From contig NZ_CP099960.1 in NCBI RefSeq assembly GCF_024137865.1, forward strand, positions 186,001-250,000: a stretch of 64,000 nucleotides of DNA, given 5' to 3'. Positions 28,662-38,011 of the stretch are shown here, piece by piece; position 1 is the stretch's first letter; each line of letters opens with the position of its first letter. The notes below the pieces were generated by a model, which made no database searches, was not told the origin of the DNA, and saw only the letters and a list, made by a program, of their open reading frames with translations. This DNA is from Moraxella sp. FZFQ2102. GTDB taxonomy: Bacteria; Pseudomonadota; Gammaproteobacteria; Pseudomonadales; Moraxellaceae. The position numbers and the translations under genes were made by a program.

Positions 28662-28862
28662 TCAGCTTTTGCTACTGGTTAGGTTGCTGATTTTCTTGGT
28701 CAAAACCACCGCCACAGGCAAGCTGATCAGACCGCCGATGACCACAGCACCAACGATATGCGGCATTTTATCAAAACCCGTCACAAAAGCCACAATCATC
28801 AGTACACCTACAATCACTGTAAACGCCATTGAAAATAACATACTTAATAATGGTAAATTCAT
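28662..28862 (-). CDS. Small two-helix membrane protein, 66 aa
   Basis: ATG 28862 has GGAG eight bases upstream. The short protein consists of two hydrophobic helices (LLSMLFSMAFTVIVGVLMIV and HIVGAVVIGGLISLPVAVVL) joined by a short charged turn and ends in TKKISNLTSSKS. No function is known. An in-frame upstream extension exists but lacks a ribosome site and protein-like composition. Confidence 0.65.
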   Translation of the reverse strand: MNLPLLSMLFSMAFTVIVGVLMIVAFVTGFDKMPHIVGAVVIGGLISLPVAVVLTKKISNLTSSKS

Positions 28863-29138
28863 CTTAATACTCCAATTGTGTTGAGCCTTGCTATATTTAT
28901 ACACCTTTTTTGCACAAATGTTAAGCCTTTTTATAAAAATTTCCATAAAAAATTTGTGGGTATGATAATTTTTACAAAAATTTCTCAAAATTTGCATGAA
29001 AGCTCTGATATTTACCAACTTTTATGCTAAAATTAAGCGTTTTTGGTCGGATATTTGTTGAGTAATTCGCTCAGCTTATTTAAACAGCGACCACCAGATT
29101 TTATGTTTGACATTCGCCACGATTGGCAAAGGATATTT

Positions 29139-31790
29139 ATGAAAACAATGCAATTAAATCAAGTGCGTCAAGCCTTTATCGATTTTTTCGTCAGCAAGCA
29201 GCACACCCATGTCCCATCATCAAGCCTAATTCCGCACAATGATCCAACCTTGCTATTTACCAACGCAGGGATGAACCAGTTCAAAGACACTTTCTTAGGT
29301 CTTGAAAAACGCGACTATGTGCGTGCCGTGACTTCCCAAAAATGCGTACGCGCTGGCGGTAAGCACAACGACCTAGATAATGTCGGCTACACCGCACGCC
29401 ATCACACATTCTTTGAGATGCTTGGCAACTTTTCATTCGGTGATTATTTCAAGGCAAATGCCATCGCTTTTGCATGGGAGTTTTTAACTTCAGAAGACTG
29501 GCTCGCTCTGCCAAAAGATCGCCTGTATGTCACGATTTATCAGACTGATGATGAAGCCTTTGACATTTGGCACAATGACATCGGTCTTGCACCAGAGCGC
29601 ATCATCCGCATCGGCGACAATAAAGGTGGTGCATTCCAGTCAGATAACTTCTGGATGATGGGCGATACTGGTCCTTGTGGTCCTTGTACTGAGATTTTTT
29701 ATGACCATGGCGACCATATCGAAGGTGGTCTGCCTGGCACACCTGAAGAAGATGGCGATCGCTATATCGAAGTATGGAACTGCGTCTTTATGCAGTTCAA
29801 CCGCCAAAAAGACGGCACGATGGAACCATTGCCAAAGCCATCGGTGGATACTGGCATGGGTCTTGAGCGTATCAGTGCCATCATGCAAGGCGTTCATGGC
29901 AACTATGAAGTCGATCTATTTGCCAATCTGATGAATGCCGCTGCCAAGCTACTTGGTATCGAAAACCAAGATCAGCCATCACTTAAAGTCATTGCTGACC
30001 ACATCCGTGCAGTCTCATTCTTGATCGCTGATGGCGTCCGTCCAAGTAATGAAGGCCGTGGCTATGTGCTACGCCGCATCATCCGCCGTGCCGTGCGTCA
30101 TGGCAACAAACTTGGTGCAGAAGGTGCATTCTTCTATCAGATGGTGCCAGCACTAGCGACCGAGATGGGTGCTGCCTACCCACAGCTGAATGAAAAACTG
30201 GCCGAAATTCAAGCTGTTATCCAAAAAGAAGAAGAGCAATTCGCCAAAACCCTTGCTCAAGGCCTACGCCTACTCTCAGGCGAGCTTGAAAAGCTTAATA
30301 ACGGCGATACGCTGGATGGTGAAACTGTGTTCAAGCTATATGACACCTACGGCTTCCCTGTCGATTTGACTGCAGACATCGCTCGTGAGCGTGAAATTGG
30401 CATCGATGAAGCAGGCTTTGAGACGCATATGCAAGCACAGCGTGAACGCGCTCGTGATGCTGGTAAATTTGATGTAGATTATTCTGCCGCCATTAAGGTT
30501 GATACCCCGACACAGTTTTTGGGTTATGACAGCTTGGCTGCTGATACCACCATCGTTGGCCTATACCAAGATGGTAAAGAAGTGGATACGCTTGCCGAAG
30601 GCGATACCGGTGTCATCGTCCTGACTGCAACCCCATTTTATGCAGAAGGTGGTGGTCAGGTCGGCGAAACTGGTGAAATCAGCACCGAGTCAGGGGTATT
30701 TGCCGTCGAAGATACCAAAAAATCAGGTCAAGCCATCATTCATCATGGCACCGTAAAAATGGGTCAAATCACCAGCAAACAAGCTGCCGCAGCCCAAGTC
30801 ATCGATGATGTGCGTGCTGCATCCGCCAAGAACCATTCAGCAACTCATCTACTACACGCTGCTCTACGCAGCGTGCTTGGTGATGGCGTCGCCCAAAAAG
30901 GCTCATTGGTCTCAAGCGAAGTGCTACGCTTTGACTTCTCTTATGATGGCAGTATCTCAGCAGAAGAGCTGGCTCAAGTAGAACGCTTGGTCAATGAACA
31001 AATCCAAAAGAACACCACCGTCAGTATCGAACATATGGACATCGACAGTGCGATGAAAAAAGGTGCGATGGCGCTGTTTGGCGAAAAATACGGTGAAACA
31101 GTCCGCGTCCTAACCATGGGCGAAAAAGCAGACAAAACACCATTTTCTATCGAGCTGTGTGGCGGTATCCATGTACTACGCACAGGCGACATCGGTATGT
31201 TCAAGATCACCTCTGAAAGCGGTATCGCAGCCGGTGTACGCCGTATCGAAGCCTTGACAGGCATGGGTGCACTACGCTATATCCAAGCGGGTGAACGCAC
31301 TTTGGCAACCTTGGCAAACAACCTAAAAGCCAAACGCAATGAAATCTTGCCACGCATCACAAGCCAAAGCGAGAAGCAACGCGAGCTAGAAAAGCAGCTA
31401 GAACAGCTGAACCAAAAACTGGCAAGCCTACAAGCAGTAAGCCTAATCGATCAAGCGGTGAGCATCGGCGATTATAAAGTACTGGTCGCCAAAGTCGCTG
31501 GTATTGACGGTAAGAGCATTCGCGGCTTGACCGACACGCTAAAATCTCGTCTGACCAATGGCATCATCGTGATTGTCGGCGAAACCGATGACCTAGCCAT
31601 CACTGCCAGCGTCGCCAAAGGTGCTCAAGACAAAGTCAAAGCAGGCGACATCATTCGTCACCTAGCCAGTGAGCTTGGTGGTAAAGGCGGCGGCAAACCT
31701 GACTACGCCCAAGGCGGTGCACCAAAGTCTGACAAATTGGCTACGGTGTTAGAAGCATTACAAACCAAGCTTACTGCCGATTTGGCATAA
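29139..31790 (+). CDS. alaS: Alanyl-tRNA synthetase
   Basis: Charges tRNA-Ala. The 883-aa protein has the class II catalytic core ([53 protein letters not shown]), the editing domain with [12 protein letters not shown] and the zinc-site [15 protein letters not shown], and the C-terminal C-Ala domain. One oddity is Ile in place of the nearly universal Thr of CGGTH. ATG 29139 is chosen because AAAGGA lies 6 bases upstream and the family N-terminus starts here. Confidence 0.97.
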   Translation: MKTMQLNQVRQAFIDFFVSKQHTHVPSSSLIPHNDPTLLFTNAGMNQFKDTFLGLEKRDYVRAVTSQKCVRAGGKHNDLDNVGYTARHHTFFEMLGNFSFGDYFKANAIAFAWEFLTSEDWLALPKDRLYVTIYQTDDEAFDIWHNDIGLAPERIIRIGDNKGGAFQSDNFWMMGDTGPCGPCTEIFYDHGDHIEGGLPGTPEEDGDRYIEVWNCVFMQFNRQKDGTMEPLPKPSVDTGMGLERISAIMQGVHGNYEVDLFANLMNAAAKLLGIENQDQPSLKVIADHIRAVSFLIADGVRPSNEGRGYVLRRIIRRAVRHGNKLGAEGAFFYQMVPALATEMGAAYPQLNEKLAEIQAVIQKEEEQFAKTLAQGLRLLSGELEKLNNGDTLDGETVFKLYDTYGFPVDLTADIAREREIGIDEAGFETHMQAQRERARDAGKFDVDYSAAIKVDTPTQFLGYDSLAADTTIVGLYQDGKEVDTLAEGDTGVIVLTATPFYAEGGGQVGETGEISTESGVFAVEDTKKSGQAIIHHGTVKMGQITSKQAAAAQVIDDVRAASAKNHSATHLLHAALRSVLGDGVAQKGSLVSSEVLRFDFSYDGSISAEELAQVERLVNEQIQKNTTVSIEHMDIDSAMKKGAMALFGEKYGETVRVLTMGEKADKTPFSIELCGGIHVLRTGDIGMFKITSESGIAAGVRRIEALTGMGALRYIQAGERTLATLANNLKAKRNEILPRITSQSEKQRELEKQLEQLNQKLASLQAVSLIDQAVSIGDYKVLVAKVAGIDGKSIRGLTDTLKSRLTNGIIVIVGETDDLAITASVAKGAQDKVKAGDIIRHLASELGGKGGGKPDYAQGGAPKSDKLATVLEALQTKLTADLA

Positions 31791-31949
31791 GCTTATCCCA
31801 AAACCATACAAGCACGGCGGCGTTTTTGTGGCACAATATCCGACTGGCACGGACGCGCGACAGCTTTGCTTGATGGATTTGGCTTTTTTCCATGAGCGTT
31901 TTTGACGCTTGACGACAAGCCCTATTGGGTGATTTACAAGGCAACTATA

Positions 31950-33236
31950 ATGGCACTAATCGTACAAAAATACGGCGGCACTTCGATGGGTAACATCAGC
32001 CGCATCAAAAATGTCGCTCAGCGTGTCAAACGCTGGCACGACAATGGTCATCAAGTCGTTGTGGTCGTCTCAGCAATGAGTGGCGAAACCAACCGACTGA
32101 TCGGTCTGGCGCGTGAAATTACCACCGACCCAGATCCGCGCGAATACGACCAAATGGTCTGCACTGGTGAGCAAGTTTCGATTTCTCTGCTGTCGATGGC
32201 ATTGCAATCGATTGGCGTTGAAGCCAAATCGATGACAGGTGGTCAAGTTGCCATTCGCACGGATGATACTCATACCAAAGCTCGCATCCAAAGCATCGAT
32301 TCTGATGCCATCATGAACGAGCTAAATGCAGGTCGCGTCGTCGTCGTGGCAGGCTTCCAAGGTATCAATGAACTTGGCGATGTCACCACGCTTGGTCGTG
32401 GCGGCTCTGATACCACAGGCGTCGCCCTAGCTGCTGCACTAAAAGCAGACGAATGCCAAATCTATACCGATGTCGATGGCGTCTATACCACCGATCCACG
32501 CGTCACATCTAAGGCCAAAAAGCTATCGAAAATCACTTTTGAAGAGATGATCGAGATGGCAAGTCTAGGCTCAAAAGTCCTACAAATCCGCTCTGTAGAA
32601 TTTGCAGGCAAATACCAAGTCCCACTGCGCGTTTTGTCAAGCTTTGACGAATCAGCAGACGGCGTCTTTGATGACAACTTTAAACAAAATGTCGGCACAC
32701 TAATCACGATTGATGAAGGAGATGATATGGAGCGTGCAGTAATTTCTGGTATCGCATTCAACCGCGATGAAGCAAAAATCGTCGTGCGTGGCGTGCCTGA
32801 CCGTCCTGGTATCGCATCGGCCATCCTAAGCCCAGTGAGCTCTGCCAATATCGAAATCGATATGATCATCCAAAACGCATCACAAGAAGGCTATACCGAT
32901 TTTAGCTTCACCGTGCAGCGTGGCGACTACGAAAAAACCCTAAAAATCCTAAACGAGCGCGTGAAAGACGAGATCGGGGCAACCGAAGTATTTGGCGCTA
33001 ATGATGTGGTCAAGGTCTCTATCGTGGGCGTTGGTATGCGCTCGCACGCAGGCGTGGCAAGCAAAATGTTTGACACCCTAGCAAGCAACAACATCAACCT
33101 ACAGATGATCTCTACCAGCGAAATCAAGGTCTCTGTTCTAATCCAAGAGCAGCACCTAGAAAAAGCCGTCAAAGAGTTACACACTGCTTTTGGTCTGGAT
33201 CGTCAAGATGGCGAAAGTAAAGTTGCTGGTCTATAA
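31950..33236 (+). CDS. lysC: Aspartate kinase
   Basis: Phosphorylates aspartate, the entry to lysine, threonine, methionine and diaminopimelate synthesis. The 428-aa protein has the kinase domain (VQKYGGTSMGN; GFQGINELGDVTTLGRGGSDTT; YTDVDGVYTTDPR) and two C-terminal ACT domains that normally bind lysine/threonine for feedback (VPDRPGIASAI; VSIVGVGMRSHAGVASKM). It starts at ATG 31950, after a 159-base gap from alaS without an identifiable lysine riboswitch. The other aspartate-family gene in the window, asd, is 5 kb away. Confidence 0.95.
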   Translation: MALIVQKYGGTSMGNISRIKNVAQRVKRWHDNGHQVVVVVSAMSGETNRLIGLAREITTDPDPREYDQMVCTGEQVSISLLSMALQSIGVEAKSMTGGQVAIRTDDTHTKARIQSIDSDAIMNELNAGRVVVVAGFQGINELGDVTTLGRGGSDTTGVALAAALKADECQIYTDVDGVYTTDPRVTSKAKKLSKITFEEMIEMASLGSKVLQIRSVEFAGKYQVPLRVLSSFDESADGVFDDNFKQNVGTLITIDEGDDMERAVISGIAFNRDEAKIVVRGVPDRPGIASAILSPVSSANIEIDMIIQNASQEGYTDFSFTVQRGDYEKTLKILNERVKDEIGATEVFGANDVVKVSIVGVGMRSHAGVASKMFDTLASNNINLQMISTSEIKVSVLIQEQHLEKAVKELHTAFGLDRQDGESKVAGL

Positions 33237-33324
33237 ACAACCATTACCATCAGCATAGATTGAATTTTTCAAAGATTTTATTAAACAAAATACAACGAAA
33301 TCGACAGAAAAAATTACTGACAAG

Positions 33325-33364
33325 ATGCCTAATGCAGATTATAATATCGCATTAGGCATTTTTA
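33325..33364 (+). terminator. lysC terminator
   Basis: ATGCCTAATGC/GCATTAGGCAT (33325-33335 and 33349-33359) with a 13-base loop and T-run. Confidence 0.85.
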
Positions 33365-33393
33365 TGGGCAAAATTTATACAGCCCGCCCACCG

Positions 33394-33460
33394 ATCAACT
33401 CAATTGATAAAACGGATATCATGGCTAACAATAACGATTGAGTTGATGTGTATCTAAGGA
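33394..33460 (+). promoter_or_regulatory. csrA leader hairpin with GGA motifs
   Basis: ATCAACTCAAT (33394-33404) pairs perfectly with ATTGAGTTGAT (33437-33447). The 32-base loop contains AACGGATAT (GGA, the CsrA recognition core) and a six-codon open frame starting at ATG 33420. The csrA ribosome site, AAGGAG, begins a few bases downstream. This geometry fits CsrA autoregulation, which is known in other bacteria. Confidence 0.5.
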
Positions 33461-33467
33461 GTATCTT

Positions 33468-33716
33468 ATGCTAATCCTAACACGCCGTGTCGGCGAAACC
33501 CTAATGATTGGTGATGAAGTCAGTGTAACTGTCCTAGGCGTTAAAGGCAACCAAGTCCGTCTTGGTGTCAATGCCCCAAAAGACATCGCTGTACACCGTG
33601 AAGAAATCTATCAGCGCATTCAGCACGAGCGCTCTATGCAGATGCACATGAGCCATCTTGAGCAAGGCAACTTTGCGCCACCATCATTCGATGATGATGA
33701 TTATTTCAATCGCTAA
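33468..33716 (+). CDS. csrA: Carbon storage regulator CsrA/RsmA
   Basis: A small dimeric RNA-binding regulator that binds GGA motifs near ribosome sites. The family core is complete: [46 protein letters not shown]. At 82 aa it has a C-terminal tail of about 20 residues, rich in Met/His and ending in acidic [11 protein letters not shown], beyond the E. coli protein. Such tails are known in Acinetobacter-type CsrA. A strong AAGGAG precedes the ATG, and it follows lysC as in pseudomonads. Confidence 0.97.
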   Translation: MLILTRRVGETLMIGDEVSVTVLGVKGNQVRLGVNAPKDIAVHREEIYQRIQHERSMQMHMSHLEQGNFAPPSFDDDDYFNR

Positions 33717-33727
33717 TAAGGTGCGTC

Positions 33728-34075
33728 ATGAAAGCTACTGAAATCTCACACTTATTGGCTGGCGTCGCTAATGAAAGCTTAGCCTTTGCTGATGTGCTTG
33801 CGTTTATTGAGCAGCACTACACTTACACGCCTGTAGAATTTGTCAATGGTGATGTGACTAACCCTGCTGGCACTAATGAAGGCAGCGCTAAAGTATTTAG
33901 CTTGGCTAAACTGCATGGCTTAAACCAAATCGACACCCTAAGCCTATTTGCCGAGCATTACCGCGCGGTACTTGCCACACCAGATGGTACAGATCACGCC
34001 AATATTCGTAACTTCATGCACTACGGTTGGCACGGTTTTGGTCTGCCGACCAATGCTTTGACGCCAAAAGCTTAA
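33728..34075 (+). CDS. HopJ-family protein
   Basis: A 115-aa protein of the HopJ type III effector family, named after a Pseudomonas syringae protein but widespread in non-pathogens and not by itself evidence of secretion. Recognisable segments are VEFVNGDVTNPAGTNEGSAKVFSLA and FAEHYRAVLATPDGTDHANIRNFM. It lies 11 bases downstream of csrA with its own ribosome site (AAGGTG) and is probably co-transcribed with it. Function unknown. Confidence 0.85.
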   Translation: MKATEISHLLAGVANESLAFADVLAFIEQHYTYTPVEFVNGDVTNPAGTNEGSAKVFSLAKLHGLNQIDTLSLFAEHYRAVLATPDGTDHANIRNFMHYGWHGFGLPTNALTPKA

Positions 34076-34138
34076 AAATATCTGGGCTATTGTATATAAT
34101 ACGCCCTGTATTTTTTATCATAAAAGCCTGAATAATAC

Positions 34139-34167
34139 TTGTATTTTATAATCATTTCATGTATAAT
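34139..34167 (+). promoter_or_regulatory. rpmB-rpmG promoter
   Basis: TTGTAT (34139-34144), 17-base spacer, TATAAT (34162-34167). It predicts a leader of about 180 bases before rpmB. Confidence 0.75.
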
Positions 34168-34238
34168 TCGGGCTTTAATTTTTTCTGCTACTTCTTGATT
34201 GTCGTCGCCTTTAACGGTAAGCAAAGAGTGGCCTAACC

Positions 34239-34316
34239 ATGAAAAAGTCACGCTTTATTTGTGCCGTGTCCATACCACAAATAAGTAAGCACCAAAGCTG
34301 TGACTGGCACACCTGA
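34239..34316 (+). promoter_or_regulatory. Structured rpmB leader with short upstream open frame
   Basis: The leader folds into a long hairpin. GTCAC (34247-34251) pairs with GTGAC (34300-34304), then GCTTT with AAAGC, then ATTTGTG (34257-34263) with CACAAAT (34276-34282). The same bases encode a 25-codon open frame from ATG 34239 to TGA 34316. Either feature could mediate ribosomal-protein feedback on rpmB-rpmG. Confidence 0.45.
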
Positions 34317-34356
34317 TACCGCTCAATATCCGTGCCGCTAAGATTAGGAGTTCACC

Positions 34357-34593
34357 ATGTCTCGAGTCTGTCAAGTGACTGGAAAACGCCCACAAGTGGG
34401 TAACAATGTATCACACGCGAACAACAAAACTCGCCGTCGTTTCCTGCCAAACCTACACAACCATCGTTTTTGGGTAGAGTCTGAGAACCGTTTTGTTCGT
34501 CTACGCGTTTCATCTAAAGGTATGCGTATCATTGACAAGCATGGCATCGACAAAGTGCTTGCTGACCTACGCGCCCAAGGTCAAAAAATCTAA
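34357..34593 (+). CDS. rpmB: 50S ribosomal protein L28 (bL28)
   Basis: A 78-aa protein with the standard start [24 protein letters not shown] and the family's [14 protein letters not shown] region. AGGAG precedes the ATG. It is followed 36 bases later by rpmG, the usual operon. Confidence 0.98.
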   Translation: MSRVCQVTGKRPQVGNNVSHANNKTRRRFLPNLHNHRFWVESENRFVRLRVSSKGMRIIDKHGIDKVLADLRAQGQKI

Positions 34594-34629
34594 TTTGACC
34601 CCACATACCATTAGTTAAAGGATACGATC

Positions 34630-34785
34630 ATGAGAGATAAAATTAAACTAGTTTCTACCGCTGGTACTGGTTATTTCTACACCACTACTAAGAACAAGCG
34701 TACCATGCCTGGCAAAATGGAAATCAAAAAGTTTGATCCAAAAGTTCGCCAACATGTTCTATTCAAAGAAGCAAAAATCAAATAA
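34630..34785 (+). CDS. rpmG: 50S ribosomal protein L33 (bL33)
   Basis: A 51-aa protein reading [20 protein letters not shown] and then [17 protein letters not shown], the non-zinc (Cys-less) form of L33. AAAGGA lies eight bases upstream of the ATG. It is second in the rpmB operon and is followed by a perfect terminator. Confidence 0.98.
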   Translation: MRDKIKLVSTAGTGYFYTTTKNKRTMPGKMEIKKFDPKVRQHVLFKEAKIK

Positions 34786-34804
34786 TTGCTCAATTGAATT
34801 GTTC

Positions 34805-34838
34805 AAATGCCCATTGAGTTTTCAATGGGCATTTTTAT
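34805..34838 (+). terminator. rpmBG terminator
   Basis: A perfect 13-bp stem (34805-34817 and 34822-34834) with loop GTTT and T residues. Confidence 0.92.
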
Positions 34839-34947
34839 TGGTTCATTGTCAGACCATCGCCATTCACCATCATCACTTTTTGAGAATTTTTCCTAATAAA
34901 TCAATAAGTTATTTACGAAACACTACACGAAATTTGACAATAATCAC

Positions 34948-34975
34948 TTGCCAAATTTCGCCAATTTGTTATAAT
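34948..34975 (+). promoter_or_regulatory. 6S RNA promoter
   Basis: TTGCCA (34948-34953), 16-base spacer, TATAAT (34970-34975), placing the start near 34982. Confidence 0.7.
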
Positions 34976-34981
34976 AATCGC

Positions 34982-35169
34982 TACTGGAGCACTCGCCAGT
35001 GAAGCGTATTCCTGAGCCGATAATCTTATTTTAGGATTTGGGTTCAATGTTTCTGTTGTGCAGGCCTGCATCCTTGTGATGTATCAGGAAGCCGTAATGA
35101 GCATTACTCTTATCCGCCTTGAACTTCACGGTTCATGGTCACCCCTTTGCAGCGGTGCTTTGGTTTTTT
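34982..35169 (+). ncRNA. ssrS: 6S RNA
   Basis: About 188 bases with the hallmarks of gammaproteobacterial 6S RNA: CCTGAGCCGATA at 35011-35022 (as in E. coli), a long, largely unpaired central region, GAAGCC on the return strand, and the CCTTGAAC...GTTCATGG hairpin (35117-35138). The ends pair (AGCAC near 34988 with GTGCT near 35155), and T residues follow at 35164-35169. 6S RNA mimics an open promoter and sequesters housekeeping RNA polymerase in stationary phase. Exact ends are estimated. Confidence 0.87.
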
Positions 35170-35238
35170 CAATTATGTGCTTTTGGCATTGAATTGATCA
35201 AATAATCGAAATTTTTTCGAAAATTTTTAAAAAAAGTA

Positions 35239-35266
35239 TTGACAGGCAAAGATAACCTGCTATAAT
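35239..35266 (+). promoter_or_regulatory. tRNA-Asn promoter
   Basis: Consensus TTGACA (35239-35244) and TATAAT (35261-35266) with a 16-base spacer, as expected for a strong stable-RNA promoter. Confidence 0.88.
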
Positions 35267-35307
35267 ACGCACCATCTTGAGCAGTTAAGCGAAAAGATAA
35301 CCGACAT

Positions 35308-35383
35308 TCCCCAATAGCTCAGTCGGTAGAGCATCGGACTGTTAATCCGTGTGTCCCTGGTTCGAGCCCAGGTTGGGGAGCCA
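35308..35383 (+). tRNA. tRNA-Asn (anticodon GTT)
   Basis: A complete 76-base cloverleaf. The acceptor stem is TCCCCAA/TTGGGGA, the D-arm GCTCAGTCGGTAGAGC, the anticodon arm TCGGACTGTTAATCCG A-type with GTT at 35341-35343, and the T-arm GGTTCGAGCCC. CCA (35381-35383) is encoded. A terminator follows directly. Confidence 0.98.
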
Positions 35384-35390
35384 TATTCAA

Positions 35391-35418
35391 GAAAGCCTTT
35401 CATTTTGAAAGGCTTTTT
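35391..35418 (+). terminator. tRNA-Asn terminator
   Basis: AAAGCCTTTCA (35392-35402) pairs with TGAAAGGCTTT (35406-35416), followed by T residues. Confidence 0.9.
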
Positions 35419-35664
35419 CTTTTTATATTGGAAAGTTTTCCAGTCTATCAATATCACACCAATCTCAGATCCACTTTATTACCAACACCCTTTTACCCCA
35501 AAACTTTTATCATCAATCACCACCCCAATATACGCCACTCTACTCAAAATGACTGCTCAGTCACTTTTTGTAAAAATATATCATTTCATTTTTGCATAAT
35601 TTGCTATTATAATATAACTATACCAAACGGTAATGTCAGAGTAACAAACAAAAGGATGGCTGTT

Positions 35665-36090
35665 ATGAAAGCATATACTTCGATGAAAGAAAGAGTCTTT
35701 GGTATTGGCGCGCTGGCCATCGTCGCAGCGATCAGCGCGTGGTGCATCGGCGAACTGACTGTATCTGTGGCGCAGACGGATTTTCGCCTAGCAACCGATG
35801 GGCATTATCATCTGTATCAAGATGGTGCATTTACCCCTGATGCAGGTGCAGTGACGGCACAAGATCCACTACTTGTGCATGACACACTGGTCTATGGCGT
35901 GGCAAATGGCGGTAAAGCACCGCATTATTTCGCAGTCAATGTCTGCACAGGTAAGCTGATCAGCACGACAAGCGACAGTGAGTTTGCCAGTCAGCTTGAC
36001 AGCTTACAAGTTCCAGTGGCAAATCGCGATTTTAGTATGGGCAAAAGCCTAGCCGAACTTAGCCAGACGCTTGAAGTGAGCTGTGGCTAA
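35665..36090 (+). CDS. Membrane-anchored hypothetical protein, 141 aa
   Basis: ATG 35665 lies nine bases after AAAAGG; an in-frame ATG at 35656 touches that site and is unlikely. One N-terminal hydrophobic helix (GIGALAIVAAISAWCIGEL) anchors a periplasmic domain of about 110 residues with two Cys (NVCTGK and EVSCG at the end) that could form a disulfide. No family is recognised. A TATAAT at 35608-35613 may be its -10 box. Confidence 0.72.
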   Translation: MKAYTSMKERVFGIGALAIVAAISAWCIGELTVSVAQTDFRLATDGHYHLYQDGAFTPDAGAVTAQDPLLVHDTLVYGVANGGKAPHYFAVNVCTGKLISTTSDSEFASQLDSLQVPVANRDFSMGKSLAELSQTLEVSCG

Positions 36091-36104
36091 ACTTGAATAA
36101 TCTT

Positions 36105-36142
36105 AAAAACAGTGTATGATACTTGTCATGCACTGTTTTTTA
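36105..36142 (+). terminator. Terminator
   Basis: AAAAACAGTG (36105-36114) pairs with CACTGTTTTT (36131-36140); the inner ATGA/TCAT extends the stem. Confidence 0.82.
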
Positions 36143-36235
36143 TGCAGTATCTATAATAAATATTAATAATAATCTATGGATAATAATCATCACTAAAAAC
36201 AGCTAAAATCAAAAGCTGATAACAGGAATAATAAC

Positions 36236-37690
36236 ATGATCGCCCTATTGCTCTTGCCGATTTTAATCAGTCTATTCACCATGCTCGTGCTGCACAAATC
36301 CAGCCAAACCGCGGGCATTGTCGGTATCATAACCGCCCTATTCTTAGCGGTCACGGTCGATGGCTTGCGGCTGGACACAGCCATCATACACGCATCTGTG
36401 GTTAATAAGCTGATTTTATCTTTGACGGCATTTTGTGTGATTTTACCTGGTTTGACATTGGGCGTGCTGCTCGATGAATATCGCTATAATGCTAGAATCC
36501 GTGATTTTTTGGCGGCATTGCCGATTGATGCGCATCACAAGGTGCTGATTTTGTTATTTGGGCTATTGCCTGCCATTGAGTCGATCACAGGCTTTGGCGT
36601 CTCGCTGATTTTGGCTGTGCCGCTGTTTTTCTCGCTGTATCACGCCACGACCGCCGCACAGCTGTCGATGCTGAGCATGAATATCATCTCATGGGGAACG
36701 CTTGGGCTATCGACCATGGTTGGCAGTAAATTGGCAGGCATGGACGCGCCGACTTTGGGCGTGATGACGGCGTATTTTGTGCCGCTGTATCTACTGCTGT
36801 TTAGCATGACCGCCTTTAAACTCCTAAAACAATCTCGCCTAAACCTTGGTGAAATCGGCTTTTGTGCGCTACTCATCGCAGTATTTGGCACGGCGTTGTA
36901 CTTTGCCAATCGCTACAATCAAGTGGAGCTGGCTGGCGTGGTCGCAGGCTTTATCAGCTTTGTGGTGTTTTGTGCTTATTTTTTAATCAAAAATAAGCAA
37001 TCCCTTGCCAAAACCACACGCACTTTTCTCATCGTCATGATGCCGTATCTACTCGTGGTCGTGTTTGTCATCGCCATCAAGCTATTGGTATATGCGATGC
37101 CTAATCTGCTAGAACTTGGCACGCTGCATGGTCATGGCGTGAATTTTGTGCTGTTTGCCAGTCCTTGTCTTGCCATCATTTTGACCATCTTAAGCATCGC
37201 GGCTCGCCATCGTCATTATCGCATTCATCTGCCGATCGCCAAGAGCATCAAGGCGTGCGCGACTTTGTTTATCTTTATTTTGCTCGCGCAATTGATGGGC
37301 TTTGCAGGGTTTATCTCAGCATTGATCGCAAGCCTTGACGGTGTCGGCGGGTTGTGGCTGTATGTGCTGATTTTGCCGATTTTTGCGATGCTAAGCGGCT
37401 TTGTGACAGGCTCAAACCTCGGCGGCAATGCGCTATTGATGGACATCAGCGTGCAGCTTGGGGATAAATTTGGGCATGATTTGCTGTTTGCCGCGATCCA
37501 AAATGCTGGCGCAGGCTTTGCGGTATTTACATCTATGCCACTGATTATTTTGATCTGTACCATCGCAAGCCAAAATAATATCGATGGCGCATTGGATGAA
37601 AAAAGTCTATTAAGCTTCGGACTAAAGCTACTGCTTGGCGTGTATGCCAGCATCATCGCGACCGCGGCAGTGTTATTATTGATCACATAA
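36236..37690 (+). CDS. L-lactate permease-family transporter
   Basis: A 484-aa polytopic protein with about 12 hydrophobic segments. The conserved sites of the LctP family are present: LPAIESITGFGVSL (usual IEAITGFGV), NIISWGTLGLSTM, and TGSNLGGNALLMD (usual TGSNxxxN). LctP proteins import lactate or glycolate with protons. No lactate dehydrogenase gene is adjacent, so the substrate is inferred from family only. It is preceded by CAGGA. Confidence 0.87.
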   Translation: MIALLLLPILISLFTMLVLHKSSQTAGIVGIITALFLAVTVDGLRLDTAIIHASVVNKLILSLTAFCVILPGLTLGVLLDEYRYNARIRDFLAALPIDAHHKVLILLFGLLPAIESITGFGVSLILAVPLFFSLYHATTAAQLSMLSMNIISWGTLGLSTMVGSKLAGMDAPTLGVMTAYFVPLYLLLFSMTAFKLLKQSRLNLGEIGFCALLIAVFGTALYFANRYNQVELAGVVAGFISFVVFCAYFLIKNKQSLAKTTRTFLIVMMPYLLVVVFVIAIKLLVYAMPNLLELGTLHGHGVNFVLFASPCLAIILTILSIAARHRHYRIHLPIAKSIKACATLFIFILLAQLMGFAGFISALIASLDGVGGLWLYVLILPIFAMLSGFVTGSNLGGNALLMDISVQLGDKFGHDLLFAAIQNAGAGFAVFTSMPLIILICTIASQNNIDGALDEKSLLSFGLKLLLGVYASIIATAAVLLLIT

Positions 37691-38011
37691 AATCATGGGC
37701 AATAGCGAAAATCATCAGCGTTATTTATTATCAATTTCACCCAAAATCATCGGCAGTGCATGAAAAAATATTTTTAAAATCATCTAGTTATAAAGATAGC
37801 AGTGAGATTTTTCAAAGCCAATCATGCGATGATTTTGAAATTGTTTTGTTATCTTAAACAAAAGTTTGGCTTAACCAAACAAATAACTCTACAAAAGCGG
37901 TTAAAAACACTTGATTTTTTGTCGATAACAAGGCATAGTTAGCTATTTGATATTTAGTCCAATTGTGATGGTCTAATTGGGCGATTTCACCAAGCAAAAG
38001 GTAGTTTTAAC
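37691..38011. other. 321-base intergenic region upstream of asd
   Basis: No gene is visible. Two small hairpins can form in the part nearest asd: GTTTGG/CCAAAC (37864-37880) and CCAATT/AATTGG (37959-37980). No lysine riboswitch consensus was recognised and no promoter is convincing. Confidence 0.5.

Noticed and set aside
31791..31949. Possible lysine riboswitch before lysC
   Set aside because: The leader lacks the lysine-riboswitch consensus elements and is too short; only small hairpins are seen.
34733..35002. Open frame of 89 codons after rpmG
   Set aside because: It runs through the rpmG end, a terminator and the 6S RNA promoter, with no ribosome site.
35260..35457. Minus-strand frame across tRNA-Asn
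   Set aside because: It is antisense to the tRNA and its terminator and is not protein-like.
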